A stretch of 64,000 nt of DNA, from contig JAJDYG010000016.1 in the NCBI GenBank assembly GCA_022822855.1, positions 107,835 through 171,834 of the forward strand, written 5' to 3'. Below are positions 43,912-51,848 of this stretch, one piece after another; position 1 is the first letter of the stretch, and every line of letters begins with the position of its first letter. This stretch comes from Dehalococcoidia bacterium (GTDB lineage Bacteria > Chloroflexota > Dehalococcoidia > Bin125). The position numbers and the translations under genes are program-made. The notes beneath the pieces are model-generated. The model was not told where the DNA came from and did no database searches. It saw only the letters and a list, made by a program, of their open reading frames with translations.

Positions 43912-45387
43912 CTAGAGGGAGTTGATGAAGTCGATCAGCGCCTGACGGTCTTCGGCCGACATGTTGCGGAAGGCCTCGCGCGACGCCTCTGCCTCGCCGC
44001 CGTGCCAGAGGATCGCCTCGGCGACGCCGCGGGCACGCCCGTCGTGGAGCAGGCGGTTGTGTCCATTGACCGCCTCGATCAGTCCGATGCCCCAGAGCGG
44101 CGCCGTGCGCCATTCCGAACCTGAGGCGTCGTGGACGGGACGATTGTCGCTTAACTCGGGGCCCATGTCGTGCAGCAATAGATCGGTGTAGGGCAGGATG
44201 ATCTGATCGCTGAGCGCGTCGATCTCATGTTCGCCGGTCGTGACCCTGGGCACATGGCACAGATGGCAGCCGGCGGCGAAGAAGAATTCAGCGCCGTCCT
44301 TGCGCTCGCGATAGCCGCGCGCGGCCGGGACGGCAAGTGTCTGGCTGTAGAAGACCACCGCCTCGAAACGGTCATCGGACACTTCAGGATCGCCGCCCGA
44401 GATCGCCGTTTCGCATGCGGTCTGCGCTTCGGGGCAGTTCTGATCGGTGTGAATGCTTGAGGTGATTCCGATGTCGCCGAGGAACGCGTCGGCCGACTGC
44501 TGTCGCACGCTGGGGACAGTCGCCTTCCAGCCAAAACGTCCAACTTCGAATTGGCCGGTGTCGGGATTCCAGATCAGGTGGATCCGGCCAGAGATGCCGT
44601 CGCCATCTTCGTCGTCGGGGTCGGCGAGCCGTTCGAGGATCTCGACCGGGATCGCCTCCAGCAGGCCGGCACCGAACACAGCAGGTGCAACCCGCGGGGA
44701 GATCAACAACTCCTCGTGCGGCGGCCCGAAGGCTGGATCCCCGATCGAGTACTCGGGTTTGAGCAGGGTGTACGTCTCGCCGTCGGCGTACGCCCCCTGG
44801 ATCTCGACGTAGGTGATGACGATCCGGCCTTCCGGCTCGACTCGTTGAATCGCTCGGTCCTGGAGTTGTCCGCCGTAGACGGGATCGGGGACCGGACCGC
44901 CTTTCGGCGATGCAAGTGAGTCTGGCGCGTAGAGATCGCGAAACTCCTCGGGCAGCGAGAGCCGCAGCAACAGGCCGCGTTCAGGATCGTCGTCGGAGAA
45001 GGGAGGCCGGCCGCGGCCATCGAGCGCGTGACAACTGGAACAGGACTGCGCGTTGAATGTGGGTCCGAGACCGTCGCGCGCTTCGGTCGAGGCCGGCGCG
45101 GTGACCCAGTTTTGCTCGAAGAAACTGTCCCCCAGCTCGAACAGGCGGCGTTGCTCACGGTTGAGATTGCGGGCCGAGAACGAGAACGCGTTGCGCGTGA
45201 CGTTGGTCGCCGTGGTCTCGCCGCCGCTGAACAGGTTGGCGGTGTCGTCAGGAGTCAGGCCCAACGGCCCACCGTCGATCGCGCCATCGGAGCAGACGGT
45301 CGCGGCGAGGACGGCGACCAACAAGCTGAAGAGGATGCCAATGCCCGCAGCGACGGCGCGTCCTCTGGCGGCGTATCGCCGGGGCAT
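43912..45387 (-). CDS. Di-haem oxidoreductase (DUF1111, putative peroxidase-like)
   Basis: A 491-residue exported c-type cytochrome. An N-terminal helix (IGILFSLLVAVLAATVC) is followed by two haem attachment sites, CSSCH and CHLCH, and the family stretch NAQSCSSCHALDGRGRPP plus DGISGRIHLIWNPDTG. This family is paired with imelysins in many genomes, probably as a redox enzyme for metal or organic substrates at the outer face of the membrane. It is flanked by imelysin genes on both sides with gaps under 20 bases, so one transcript is clear. The substrate is unknown. Confidence 0.88.
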   Translation of the reverse strand: MPRRYAARGRAVAAGIGILFSLLVAVLAATVCSDGAIDGGPLGLTPDDTANLFSGGETTATNVTRNAFSFSARNLNREQRRLFELGDSFFEQNWVTAPASTEARDGLGPTFNAQSCSSCHALDGRGRPPFSDDDPERGLLLRLSLPEEFRDLYAPDSLASPKGGPVPDPVYGGQLQDRAIQRVEPEGRIVITYVEIQGAYADGETYTLLKPEYSIGDPAFGPPHEELLISPRVAPAVFGAGLLEAIPVEILERLADPDDEDGDGISGRIHLIWNPDTGQFEVGRFGWKATVPSVRQQSADAFLGDIGITSSIHTDQNCPEAQTACETAISGGDPEVSDDRFEAVVFYSQTLAVPAARGYRERKDGAEFFFAAGCHLCHVPRVTTGEHEIDALSDQIILPYTDLLLHDMGPELSDNRPVHDASGSEWRTAPLWGIGLIEAVNGHNRLLHDGRARGVAEAILWHGGEAEASREAFRNMSAEDRQALIDFINSL

Positions 45388-45403
45388 TGATCCTGAACCA
45401 GCC

Positions 45404-46585
45404 TTAGGTCACGTTGATGCTGATGCCGAGCGCCTCAGCAGCGGCCACGATCTTGTCGGTCTGGTCCTCCAGGGACTCGATCGTGGTCAGCACGGCGCGG
45501 CGTCCAGCGTCGGAGTTGGGCAGGTCCGCAATCAGGTGCGCGTCGAACGGGGAGGGAATCGCGGTCGCGTAGGCGACGCTCGCGGCGATCTCCATGGTCA
45601 GTTGGTCGGCCAGTTCGGGGTCCTCCTGGCGAACAAGATCGACGATCCCGGGTCCGACGAGGGCACCGAAGTCGCCCAGCCAGACATTCTGAATGCCCTT
45701 GGCGTTTGCGATGATGTCATTCACCGTGTTGTCGGAGAAGCAGGAGTGCTCGTCTTCCTGAGAGCGGGCCTCGTAAGCGACGACCATGCGCTCACCGGCG
45801 AGTTCGCCGCGCGATAGCTCGCCGATGCCGGTGACGATCTTTACCAACGCTTCGTCCGTGTCAAGGTCGAGAAACTCGGCGCGGTAGTTGCCGGAATCGC
45901 CCGGCGCCCAGGCGTCGACCATGGCCTGCAGGTCGTCGATCAGCAGGTCGGTGACGACCGTCAGGTAGGTCGCGCGGCGGTCGGCGTTGGCGTTGGTGGT
46001 GTAGTCCTCGATCGGGCGGTCGCCGGGACCGTCGGAGTTCATGTCCTGTCCCCAGAGCAGAAACTCGATCGCGTGCCAGCCGGTCGAGACATTCTCTTCG
46101 CCGCCCGCCTCGTTCAGCTCGATCAGAAGACCGGTCGTGATCTCAGGATACTCATCGACCATATTGATGATGCCGGAGTTGGGATTGCCTTCGACGTAGT
46201 CGACGTAGGACTCGTCCAACGGCCAGGCGTTGAGCTGTCCCTCTGGACCGTCTTCCTGGTTGTCGATTGGGCCGTCATAGAAGCGGTACGCCTCAGTCGG
46301 TCCGTAGTCGTCGCGCGCGGTCAGCCAGGAGCGCTTGGCGCCCTCGAGCCTGGCCGGCGTGGGGTCGTCAAGGAATTTGTGGATCGCCTCGCGCATCACC
46401 ACGGCGCTGTTCAGGCTGAGGACGTAGGTGTGATGCACACCGTCGGCGTAGTGCTCGACCACCTCCGAAGCCGAGACTTCGGGGGCGTCATCTCCGGAAC
46501 AGGCTGCAAGCGCGATAGCCGCGATCAGCGGGAGCACCAGCAGCGAGTACCTGAGCCGCGAGAGGCGGCTGAATGAAGCAGGCAT
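45404..46585 (-). CDS. Imelysin-family lipoprotein (IrpA-like), first copy
   Basis: A 393-residue lipoprotein with signal helix and lipobox IALAAC, then a helical imelysin domain with a canonical GWHAIEFLLWG (GxHxxE) motif and SCFSDNT. Homologues are iron-regulated (IrpA) and thought to bind iron at the cell surface. It opens the operon: a GAGGAG site lies 10 bases before ATG 46585 and a sigma70-like promoter with an overlapping inverted repeat lies 49-76 bases upstream. The gap from 46662 to 46929 shows nothing else. Confidence 0.88.
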   Translation of the reverse strand: MPASFSRLSRLRYSLLVLPLIAAIALAACSGDDAPEVSASEVVEHYADGVHHTYVLSLNSAVVMREAIHKFLDDPTPARLEGAKRSWLTARDDYGPTEAYRFYDGPIDNQEDGPEGQLNAWPLDESYVDYVEGNPNSGIINMVDEYPEITTGLLIELNEAGGEENVSTGWHAIEFLLWGQDMNSDGPGDRPIEDYTTNANADRRATYLTVVTDLLIDDLQAMVDAWAPGDSGNYRAEFLDLDTDEALVKIVTGIGELSRGELAGERMVVAYEARSQEDEHSCFSDNTVNDIIANAKGIQNVWLGDFGALVGPGIVDLVRQEDPELADQLTMEIAASVAYATAIPSPFDAHLIADLPNSDAGRRAVLTTIESLEDQTDKIVAAAEALGISINVT

Positions 46586-46633
46586 GGGCGGCTACTCCTC
46601 AAGACCTTCTCAAGCCTGGTCACTCTGAAGCAG

Positions 46634-46661
46634 ATATTAGCGATACTTGCAATCTATGCAA
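46634..46661 (-). promoter_or_regulatory. Promoter and operator of the imelysin operon
   Basis: On the minus strand TTGCAT (46661-46656) and TAATAT (46639-46634) are separated by 16 bases, a good -35/-10 pair. A perfect inverted repeat TTGCA-N5-TGCAA (46647-46661) overlaps the -35, where a repressor could act. It does not resemble a Fur box. The expected transcript leader is about 40 bases. Confidence 0.6.
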
Positions 46662-46929
46662 CTTTATGAGGATTCAGGAAAAATGAGGCTTCGGCTCGCT
46701 TCAGGATACTCCGATCCGGTATGAAGGCCATGAATGTCACCCGGATGACGAACAGGTCGTGGTAACGACCGAAAACCCGAGCAGCAGCCTCTGGAGGAGG
46801 CGCGAAGGCGGAGTCTCCTAGAGGCTGTTGGCCGTCCTGGTCGCATGTCGCCGATCGACGCGTCTACGGGGTAGGTCGCGGATCTCCCAGCAGGCCGCAT
46901 ATGGGCAGACCGGCCTCCGAACAGGTTCG

Positions 46930-48204
46930 TCACCTGACGTCTCGTCCGGTCCCGCTGGCGGCGCTGGCCTGGGGAAGCTCGGCGCCGGGTCGGACGCTGC
47001 GAAACACCAGCCAGAAGAGCAACGCCGCCGCGAGGAGGAGCACGGCCGCGCCGCTATAGAGTCCTTGCAGCGCCGCGAGGCTGGCGAACGAGAGTCCGAT
47101 CAGAGGACCAAGGGCGCTGCCCAGATCGAGGAACGTGGCATAGGTGCTGACGACGGCGTTGCGACGGTTGGGCGGGGCAAGATCTCCGGCGGTCGAGTGG
47201 AGTGTCACCGTCAGCGCGGTTGAGCCGATGAAGGCGGCGAGCACTGCGATCAACATCAGCCAGATGGACTGCGTCACAGCGAGAACCAGCAGGCCGGCCG
47301 CGCCGACCGCGAAACCGCTGGTGATCACGGGCACGCGGCCGAACCGGTCGGAGAGGTGTCCAAGGACCGGCGACAGCGGCAGCCACTGGGAACCGAGCAG
47401 CAAGCCCGTGGCGGTCGTCACGCCCAGCGCCATGCCGAGGATCGCGATCTCCTGTCCGAAGTGGGAGCTGAGATAGAAGCCGAGCGAGGCCGTGAGCAGG
47501 CCGGAGAACACGAGGCCGGTGATCAGTATTCCGCTGCAAGTAACAAGCAAGCGGCGATCACCCAGCACCGCGCGGACATTGGCGTCGGAAAGGTGAGTGT
47601 GCGTCGGTCGAATGTCTGGTGTCGCGCCGCGACTTGAGGTAATCCAGGCGACGGCCGTCGCGGCCATCACCGCGGCAAAGAGCGTCAGGGTCAGCCGGTG
47701 TCCGAATGCGTCGGTCAGGGCTGCTCCGACCAGGACACCGCCGACCGATCCCATACGCACGACCGCCTGGTAGGAACCCATCAGCAGCCCTCGATTGTCG
47801 TCGCTGGCCTCGGTCAATACAGTCCAGAAGCCGCCCAGGCGGAGCGCCGACCAGCACAATCCCCAGCCCATTCTCGCCACTAGAAGCACAGCGAAGGCGG
47901 TGGTCCAGCCGTAGCTCAGCGTGACCACGACGGACAGTACCAGCGCTCCGATGAACGGTCCGCGTTGGCCAAGCCGCTGAAAGACCACCGCGACGACAGA
48001 GTTCGTGACCAGACGCACGAGCCGGTTCGCCGAGAGCAGGATGCCGACCGCAGGGATCGAGAGGGCCCATGCCTCGGGTTGAGCCGGCATCACGGCGTAG
48101 AGCATCGAGTCGCCGAGCAGGGTGGCTCCGACGGCCAAGGCGACGGCAATGACCGGAAGTGTCACGCCGCGAACCGCTCGCTTCTCAGCGGCGTGCTCGT
48201 TCAT
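46930..48204 (-). CDS. MFS transporter
   Basis: A 424-residue major facilitator with 12 predicted helices, including the A-motif-like segment GHLSDRFGRVPVITSG between helices 8 and 9 and a related loop after helix 2 (VAVVFQRLGQRGPF). The layout resembles drug/metabolite efflux proteins. ATG 48204 begins MNEHAAEKRAV before the first helix. It stands between the imelysin operon and an ArsR/VOC pair without close cotranscription. The substrate is unknown. Confidence 0.85.
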   Translation of the reverse strand: MNEHAAEKRAVRGVTLPVIAVALAVGATLLGDSMLYAVMPAQPEAWALSIPAVGILLSANRLVRLVTNSVVAVVFQRLGQRGPFIGALVLSVVVTLSYGWTTAFAVLLVARMGWGLCWSALRLGGFWTVLTEASDDNRGLLMGSYQAVVRMGSVGGVLVGAALTDAFGHRLTLTLFAAVMAATAVAWITSSRGATPDIRPTHTHLSDANVRAVLGDRRLLVTCSGILITGLVFSGLLTASLGFYLSSHFGQEIAILGMALGVTTATGLLLGSQWLPLSPVLGHLSDRFGRVPVITSGFAVGAAGLLVLAVTQSIWLMLIAVLAAFIGSTALTVTLHSTAGDLAPPNRRNAVVSTYATFLDLGSALGPLIGLSFASLAALQGLYSGAAVLLLAAALLFWLVFRSVRPGAELPQASAASGTGRDVR

Positions 48205-48450
48205 CGCAGCACGCTACCACGCAAGAAGGGGTCTTCTTACACCTCGGGAGGCACGGAACATCCCGATCGCACAGAGTGCCGAGTTGAGCAGGTGCGCTTC
48301 GGTGGGCCTGCCTGGACTGACCTACGAGCTGTCCGCTGGGAGTTCGTTACGTGAGGAGAGTGCCTATCACCCGGATAGACACCTCACAAGCCTCCGTCCC
48401 ACTGTGTTTGGGGATCTTCCAGTTCCAACCTCGCTGGTTCCGTGTCTGCA

Positions 48451-48472
48451 CCCAGTCCTGCAAAGGACTGGG
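48451..48472. other. Strong hairpin upstream of the ArsR promoter
   Basis: CCCAGTCCT and AGGACTGGG form a perfect 9-bp stem with a GCAA tetraloop. No T-run follows on either strand, so it is not a standard intrinsic terminator; it may insulate the downstream promoter. It lies in the 48205-48543 gap, which otherwise holds only the promoter at 48507. Confidence 0.5.
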
Positions 48473-48506
48473 GATGCGGTTCTTGCCAGGATAAGGAGCC
48501 GCCGCT

Positions 48507-48536
48507 TGACATGCAACCCTGTGGTTGCGTATCATA
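48507..48536 (+). promoter_or_regulatory. Promoter with operator in the spacer, for ArsR-type gene
   Basis: TTGACA (48507-48512) and TATCAT (48531-48536) are 18 bases apart. The spacer contains the perfect inverted repeat GCAACC-CTGT-GGTTGC (48514-48529), ideal for an autorepressor. The -10 ends 7 bases before ATG 48544, so the transcript probably starts at or next to the start codon (leaderless). Confidence 0.7.
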
Positions 48537-48543
48537 TGGGGGC

Positions 48544-48816
48544 ATGCACAATGACCTGGTCTTCAAGGCACTCGCGGACCCAACACGGAGGTTGATGCTG
48601 GACGAGTTCTCTGACCGCAACGAGCAGACGCTCTACGAACTCACAGCGCGCTTGATCATGCGGCATGAAGTCGCCATCTCCCGACAGGCCCTGGCCAAGC
48701 ACATTGATCTCCTGGAAGAAGCAGGGCTCGTACGGTCAGAGAAGCGCGGCAGGTATCGGATGCTTGTCTTCAACGATGAACCCCTCAGGACCGTCGTGAA
48801 CCGATGGCTCAAGTGA
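48544..48816 (+). CDS. ArsR-family winged-helix transcriptional regulator
   Basis: A 90-residue winged helix opening with the ArsR hallmark FKALADPTRRLMLDEF. The recognition helix region is AISRQALAKHIDLLEEAGLV and the wing is KRGRYRMLVFN. No metal-binding cysteines are present, so it resembles the SdpR/VOC-partner subgroup rather than metal sensors. ATG 48544 lies only 7 bases after a -10 box, so the mRNA is probably leaderless. It probably represses itself and the VOC gene 27 bases downstream. Confidence 0.88.
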   Translation: MHNDLVFKALADPTRRLMLDEFSDRNEQTLYELTARLIMRHEVAISRQALAKHIDLLEEAGLVRSEKRGRYRMLVFNDEPLRTVVNRWLK

Positions 48817-48843
48817 CACTGTGAAGAGAACAGGAGACCGGAC

Positions 48844-49227
48844 ATGCGCATCACGCTCACCAGCGTCTTCGTGAGTGACCAGGACAAGGCTCTGAGTTTC
48901 TACACGGAGACTCTCGGCTTTGTGAAGAAGCATGACTTGCCTGTGGGAGAATTCAAGTGGCTCACCGTCGTCTCGCCCGATGACCCGGATGGCACCGAGC
49001 TTCTTCTTGAGCCAAATGAGAATGAGGTATCACAGGCATATCAGAAAGGGATCTTTGACCAAGGCATCCCAGCCGCGTCCTTTGGCGTTACGGACATTCG
49101 CGCAGAGCATGAGAAGCTGAAGTCAATGGGCGTAGCCTTCACGATGGAGCCGACAGAACTGGCCAACGTCAGTGTTGCGGTCTTTGACGACACCTGCGGC
49201 AACCTGATCCAGATCATGCAGACGTGA
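48844..49227 (+). CDS. VOC-family (glyoxalase-like) metalloenzyme
   Basis: A 127-residue vicinal-oxygen-chelate protein with paired beta-alpha-beta-beta-beta modules: SVFVSDQDKALSFYTETLGF at the start, ELLLEPNE mid-way, and the second module's FGVTDIRAEHEKLKSMGV and FDDTCGNLIQIMQ. Conserved polar residues in these strands could bind a metal. It is cotranscribed with the ArsR gene, a frequent pairing. The two genes look less GC-rich in third codon positions than their neighbours, suggesting recent transfer. Substrate unknown. Confidence 0.88.
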   Translation: MRITLTSVFVSDQDKALSFYTETLGFVKKHDLPVGEFKWLTVVSPDDPDGTELLLEPNENEVSQAYQKGIFDQGIPAASFGVTDIRAEHEKLKSMGVAFTMEPTELANVSVAVFDDTCGNLIQIMQT

Positions 49228-49537
49228 CCAAGGTCAACCAGACTGTCCTGTCTGGGACGCGGGCGTAGCCTAGCCCGACCAGAAACAGGCGGACCTAACG
49301 AGACCGCACAGCAAGCTTTCGCTTGGCGCGTGGCGCTAGAGGACTCCGTTGCACCCGCGTAGATTCACTCGTGTTTCACCCTGGCCTAGCCGGCGCTTTG
49401 CTCCAAACAAGGGACGCGTCATCTCGTCAGACCGGATCTGAGTGCCAGCAGGACCCGCTCCTGTTCGTCGCTGCAGACATCGCGGCCCGCGCCCGTTCTG
49501 TAGTGTGCGAATCGTCGATGACAGCCCCTAAGCGAGA
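49228..49537. other. Intergenic region with two small hairpins
   Basis: A CCAGAC/GTCTGG stem (about 49239-49256) just after the VOC stop and a CAAGC/GCTTG stem near 49312 could weakly terminate transcription. No T-run or other gene was seen in this 310-base stretch. Confidence 0.35.
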
Positions 49538-50719
49538 GTGGCCGTCGCCACCAGGGAAGTGGATTCGGCCGTGGTCGAGTGGCTTGCGATTGAGCACCTG
49601 TTCGAGCTTTCCACGGGAGAACAGGTCGCCGCCGTCTTCGCTCCCCTCGTGATCTTCATCGCCCTCTCGATCGCAACGGTGGTCCTGCCCGGCAAGTGGG
49701 TCCTCGGATACGCCAAGGACGAGAAGACAGGCAGGCCCCGCCGGTACCGGCTCAACGGCCTGCTCGTCTCCATGATCGCCATCCTGATCTGGGGCTTCGA
49801 GCTCATCCCCGGGCTGGAGCGCGAGTGGTTCTACCGCACCTCGCTCTACGCCGTCGCGGGCGGCACCGGCTTCGCCATGCTCTTCACGGCCATCGCGGTA
49901 TACACCCAGCCGAAGACCAGGGACCGCAACCCCATCGTCGACTTCTACCTTGGCCGCGTCCAGGAGATCCGCTTCTTCAACGACCGCCTCGACCTCAAGA
50001 TGACCTTTTATGTCGTGGGCAGCACGATGCTCAGCATCAACGCCATGTCGGGCGCGGCCTGGCACTACGAGCAGTTCAGCCCCACCAACCAGGTCAACCT
50101 CGGCGTCTTCGTCTACGCCGCCATCTTCACCTTCTACGTGTTTGACGACCATCTCTTCGAGCGCGTCCGGCTCTACACCTTCGATCTCCTTCACGAACGC
50201 ATGGGATTCAAGATGTTCTGGGGCGACAACATCTGCTACGGCTGGCTCTACATCCTTCCCCTGTACGGCATGGCCGCCTACCCCAGCCCGGGCTTCTCGA
50301 CCCCCTGGACCTACGTCTGGATCATCGGCGCCTCCGCCCCGTTCCTGGTCGGATGGGGCATCGCCCGCGGCGCCAACATCCAGAAGTACACCTTCAAGCG
50401 CTGGCCCGAACGCAAGTTCCTGGGCATCATCGAGCCCCGTTACATCCAGGCCGGCGACCGTAAGATCCTGACCAGCGGCTTCTGGGGCGTCTCCCGGCAC
50501 TTCAACTACATGGGCGAGATCATCTGGGCCGTGGCAGTGGGCCTCTCCTTCGGCCATTTCGACGTCGTCTGGTCGTGGACCTACCTGATCTTCATTGTCG
50601 GCCTGTTCACCTTGCGCCAGCGGGAAGACGACAAGGCCTGTGCCAAGAAGTACGGCGAGGAGAAGTGGGCCGAGTACCAGCAGAAGGTGCCGTTCCGCAT
50701 CGTGCCCGGCATCTATTGA
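49538..50719 (+). CDS. ERG4/ERG24-family sterol reductase, orphan second copy
   Basis: A 393-residue polytopic enzyme with the sterol reductase box SRHFNYMGEI and the C-terminal signature LRQREDDKACAKKYGEEKW then VPFRIVPGIY. About nine helices are expected. It could serve as a C-14, C-24 or C-7 reductase; the copy in the sterol operon likely does C-14, so this one may do a different step. It is 15 kb from the operon and stands alone. Its codons are strikingly biased to C in third position compared with neighbours, hinting at different origin. GTG 49538 is the probable start; the ribosome site is weak. Confidence 0.82.
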   Translation: MAVATREVDSAVVEWLAIEHLFELSTGEQVAAVFAPLVIFIALSIATVVLPGKWVLGYAKDEKTGRPRRYRLNGLLVSMIAILIWGFELIPGLEREWFYRTSLYAVAGGTGFAMLFTAIAVYTQPKTRDRNPIVDFYLGRVQEIRFFNDRLDLKMTFYVVGSTMLSINAMSGAAWHYEQFSPTNQVNLGVFVYAAIFTFYVFDDHLFERVRLYTFDLLHERMGFKMFWGDNICYGWLYILPLYGMAAYPSPGFSTPWTYVWIIGASAPFLVGWGIARGANIQKYTFKRWPERKFLGIIEPRYIQAGDRKILTSGFWGVSRHFNYMGEIIWAVAVGLSFGHFDVVWSWTYLIFIVGLFTLRQREDDKACAKKYGEEKWAEYQQKVPFRIVPGIY

Positions 50720-50946
50720 TGCCGGCGGGGCTTGCTCCCGCCCTCGCGACCTCGGCCAACACCTGTGGACTCACCGGATCGGCGAGCTGCGGTCATCACG
50801 AGTAGCGGCCGTCCAGTAGCGAGATCGCCGCTTCCACCTCGTGGGCTACCTGCGCCGCCAGCGCGGTCTTGCCCACACGCTCCGACCATCGAGCCCGACG
50901 ACGGTGGCGCAGGCTGCATTCAGGGAGGTGGGCCGGGGCGCAAGGC

Positions 50947-51022
50947 TGGTGGGCCGGGCTGGATTCGAACCAGCGACCGAGCGGTTATGAGCCGCCTGCT
51001 CTGACCCCTGAGCTACCGGCCC
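50947..51022 (-). tRNA. tRNA-Met (anticodon CAU)
   Basis: On the minus strand a full cloverleaf folds: acceptor GGGCCGG/CCGGCCC, D-arm GCTC/GAGC, anticodon stem GGCGG/CCGCT with loop CTCATAA (anticodon CAU), T-arm with TTCGAAT, and an encoded 3' CCA. The G1-C72 pair and body fit elongator methionine better than initiator, although an isoleucine-type CAU tRNA cannot be excluded. Confidence 0.9.
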
Positions 51023-51078
51023 TCGGTGCGCCTGGGCGACGCAGTCAGTCTACTCAGCGGCTGATCTACGATCCCTGA

Positions 51079-51642
51079 ATGAACTGGCGTCTGAGCTTTT
51101 CTGCGATCATGGGCCTGGCGGCTCTGGCCGTGCTGGCCTGCGGACCATCCGGCGATCCGGCGACACGAGGCGGCGTCATTGGCCCCGCAGTCGAGCGGCC
51201 GGACGAGTTGGCCGGACTGCTGGATCTGCCCTCGTTGGTCGGAGAGGTGGTGTTTCCCTGGTCCGAAGTGGTCATCGAGCGGCAAGCCGGAGACATCACA
51301 ATCGGGGTCCTGGTTGCGAATACGTCGGACCGACGCAGGCGAGGGATGATGTACTGGAACGGGTTGCCGCCGGAAAGCGGGATGATCTTCATCTGGGAAC
51401 AGACGCGCGCACGCAGCGGAGGGTTCTGGAATCAGAAGGTGCCGATCGACCTGAATGTCGCCTGGCTTGGGCGGGATGGGAGCATCCTCGAGTTCTCGAC
51501 ATTGCTGGCCGAGGACGAAACGATCAAGAGCCCGCAACAGGAGTACTTCTTCGTCCTGGAGATGCCACGCGGTCGCTTTGAGGAACTCGGGATTCGAGTC
51601 GGCGACCGTGTGTCGATTCCCGAGACATTGTTACCAAAATAG
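51079..51642 (+). CDS. DUF192-family lipoprotein
   Basis: A 187-residue exported protein: signal helix with lipobox LAVLAC at residues about 16-21, then a DUF192 beta domain (VVIERQAGDITIGVLVANT, RRGMMYWNGLPPESGMIFIW, NQKVPIDLNVAWL). The pattern of a small barrel with the MMYW and MIF motifs is diagnostic. Function of DUF192 proteins is not established. It lies between tRNA-Met and the glycerol genes with no close partner. Confidence 0.88.
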   Translation: MNWRLSFSAIMGLAALAVLACGPSGDPATRGGVIGPAVERPDELAGLLDLPSLVGEVVFPWSEVVIERQAGDITIGVLVANTSDRRRRGMMYWNGLPPESGMIFIWEQTRARSGGFWNQKVPIDLNVAWLGRDGSILEFSTLLAEDETIKSPQQEYFFVLEMPRGRFEELGIRVGDRVSIPETLLPK

Positions 51643-51749
51643 GGAGATTTGACCCTACAGGGGCCCTCTGAGGAACGGGTTCATCGTGATATTGTGCCGA
51701 GAAGTACGGGCCGCCAGATGCCGTGGCCGTGAGCAGAACGGAACGCACA

Positions 51750-51848
51750 ATGAAGCGAATTATTGGTGTCGGGGCGTTGCTGGCTGTTTTGGCAGCAGTT
51801 GCTCGAGTGGTGATGGGACGCCGGCGTGACGAGGAGGACGAGGCGTAG
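51750..51848 (+). CDS. Small single-pass membrane peptide, 32 aa
   Basis: ATG 51750 opens MKRIIGVGALLAVLAAVARV and then a charged MGRRRDEEDEA tail, a plausible N-in membrane helix. The upstream GAACGGAAC is a weak ribosome site. Its TAG overlaps the region where glpK must begin. Peptides of this kind are often real but unannotated; evidence is limited to composition. Confidence 0.4.
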   Translation: MKRIIGVGALLAVLAAVARVVMGRRRDEEDEA

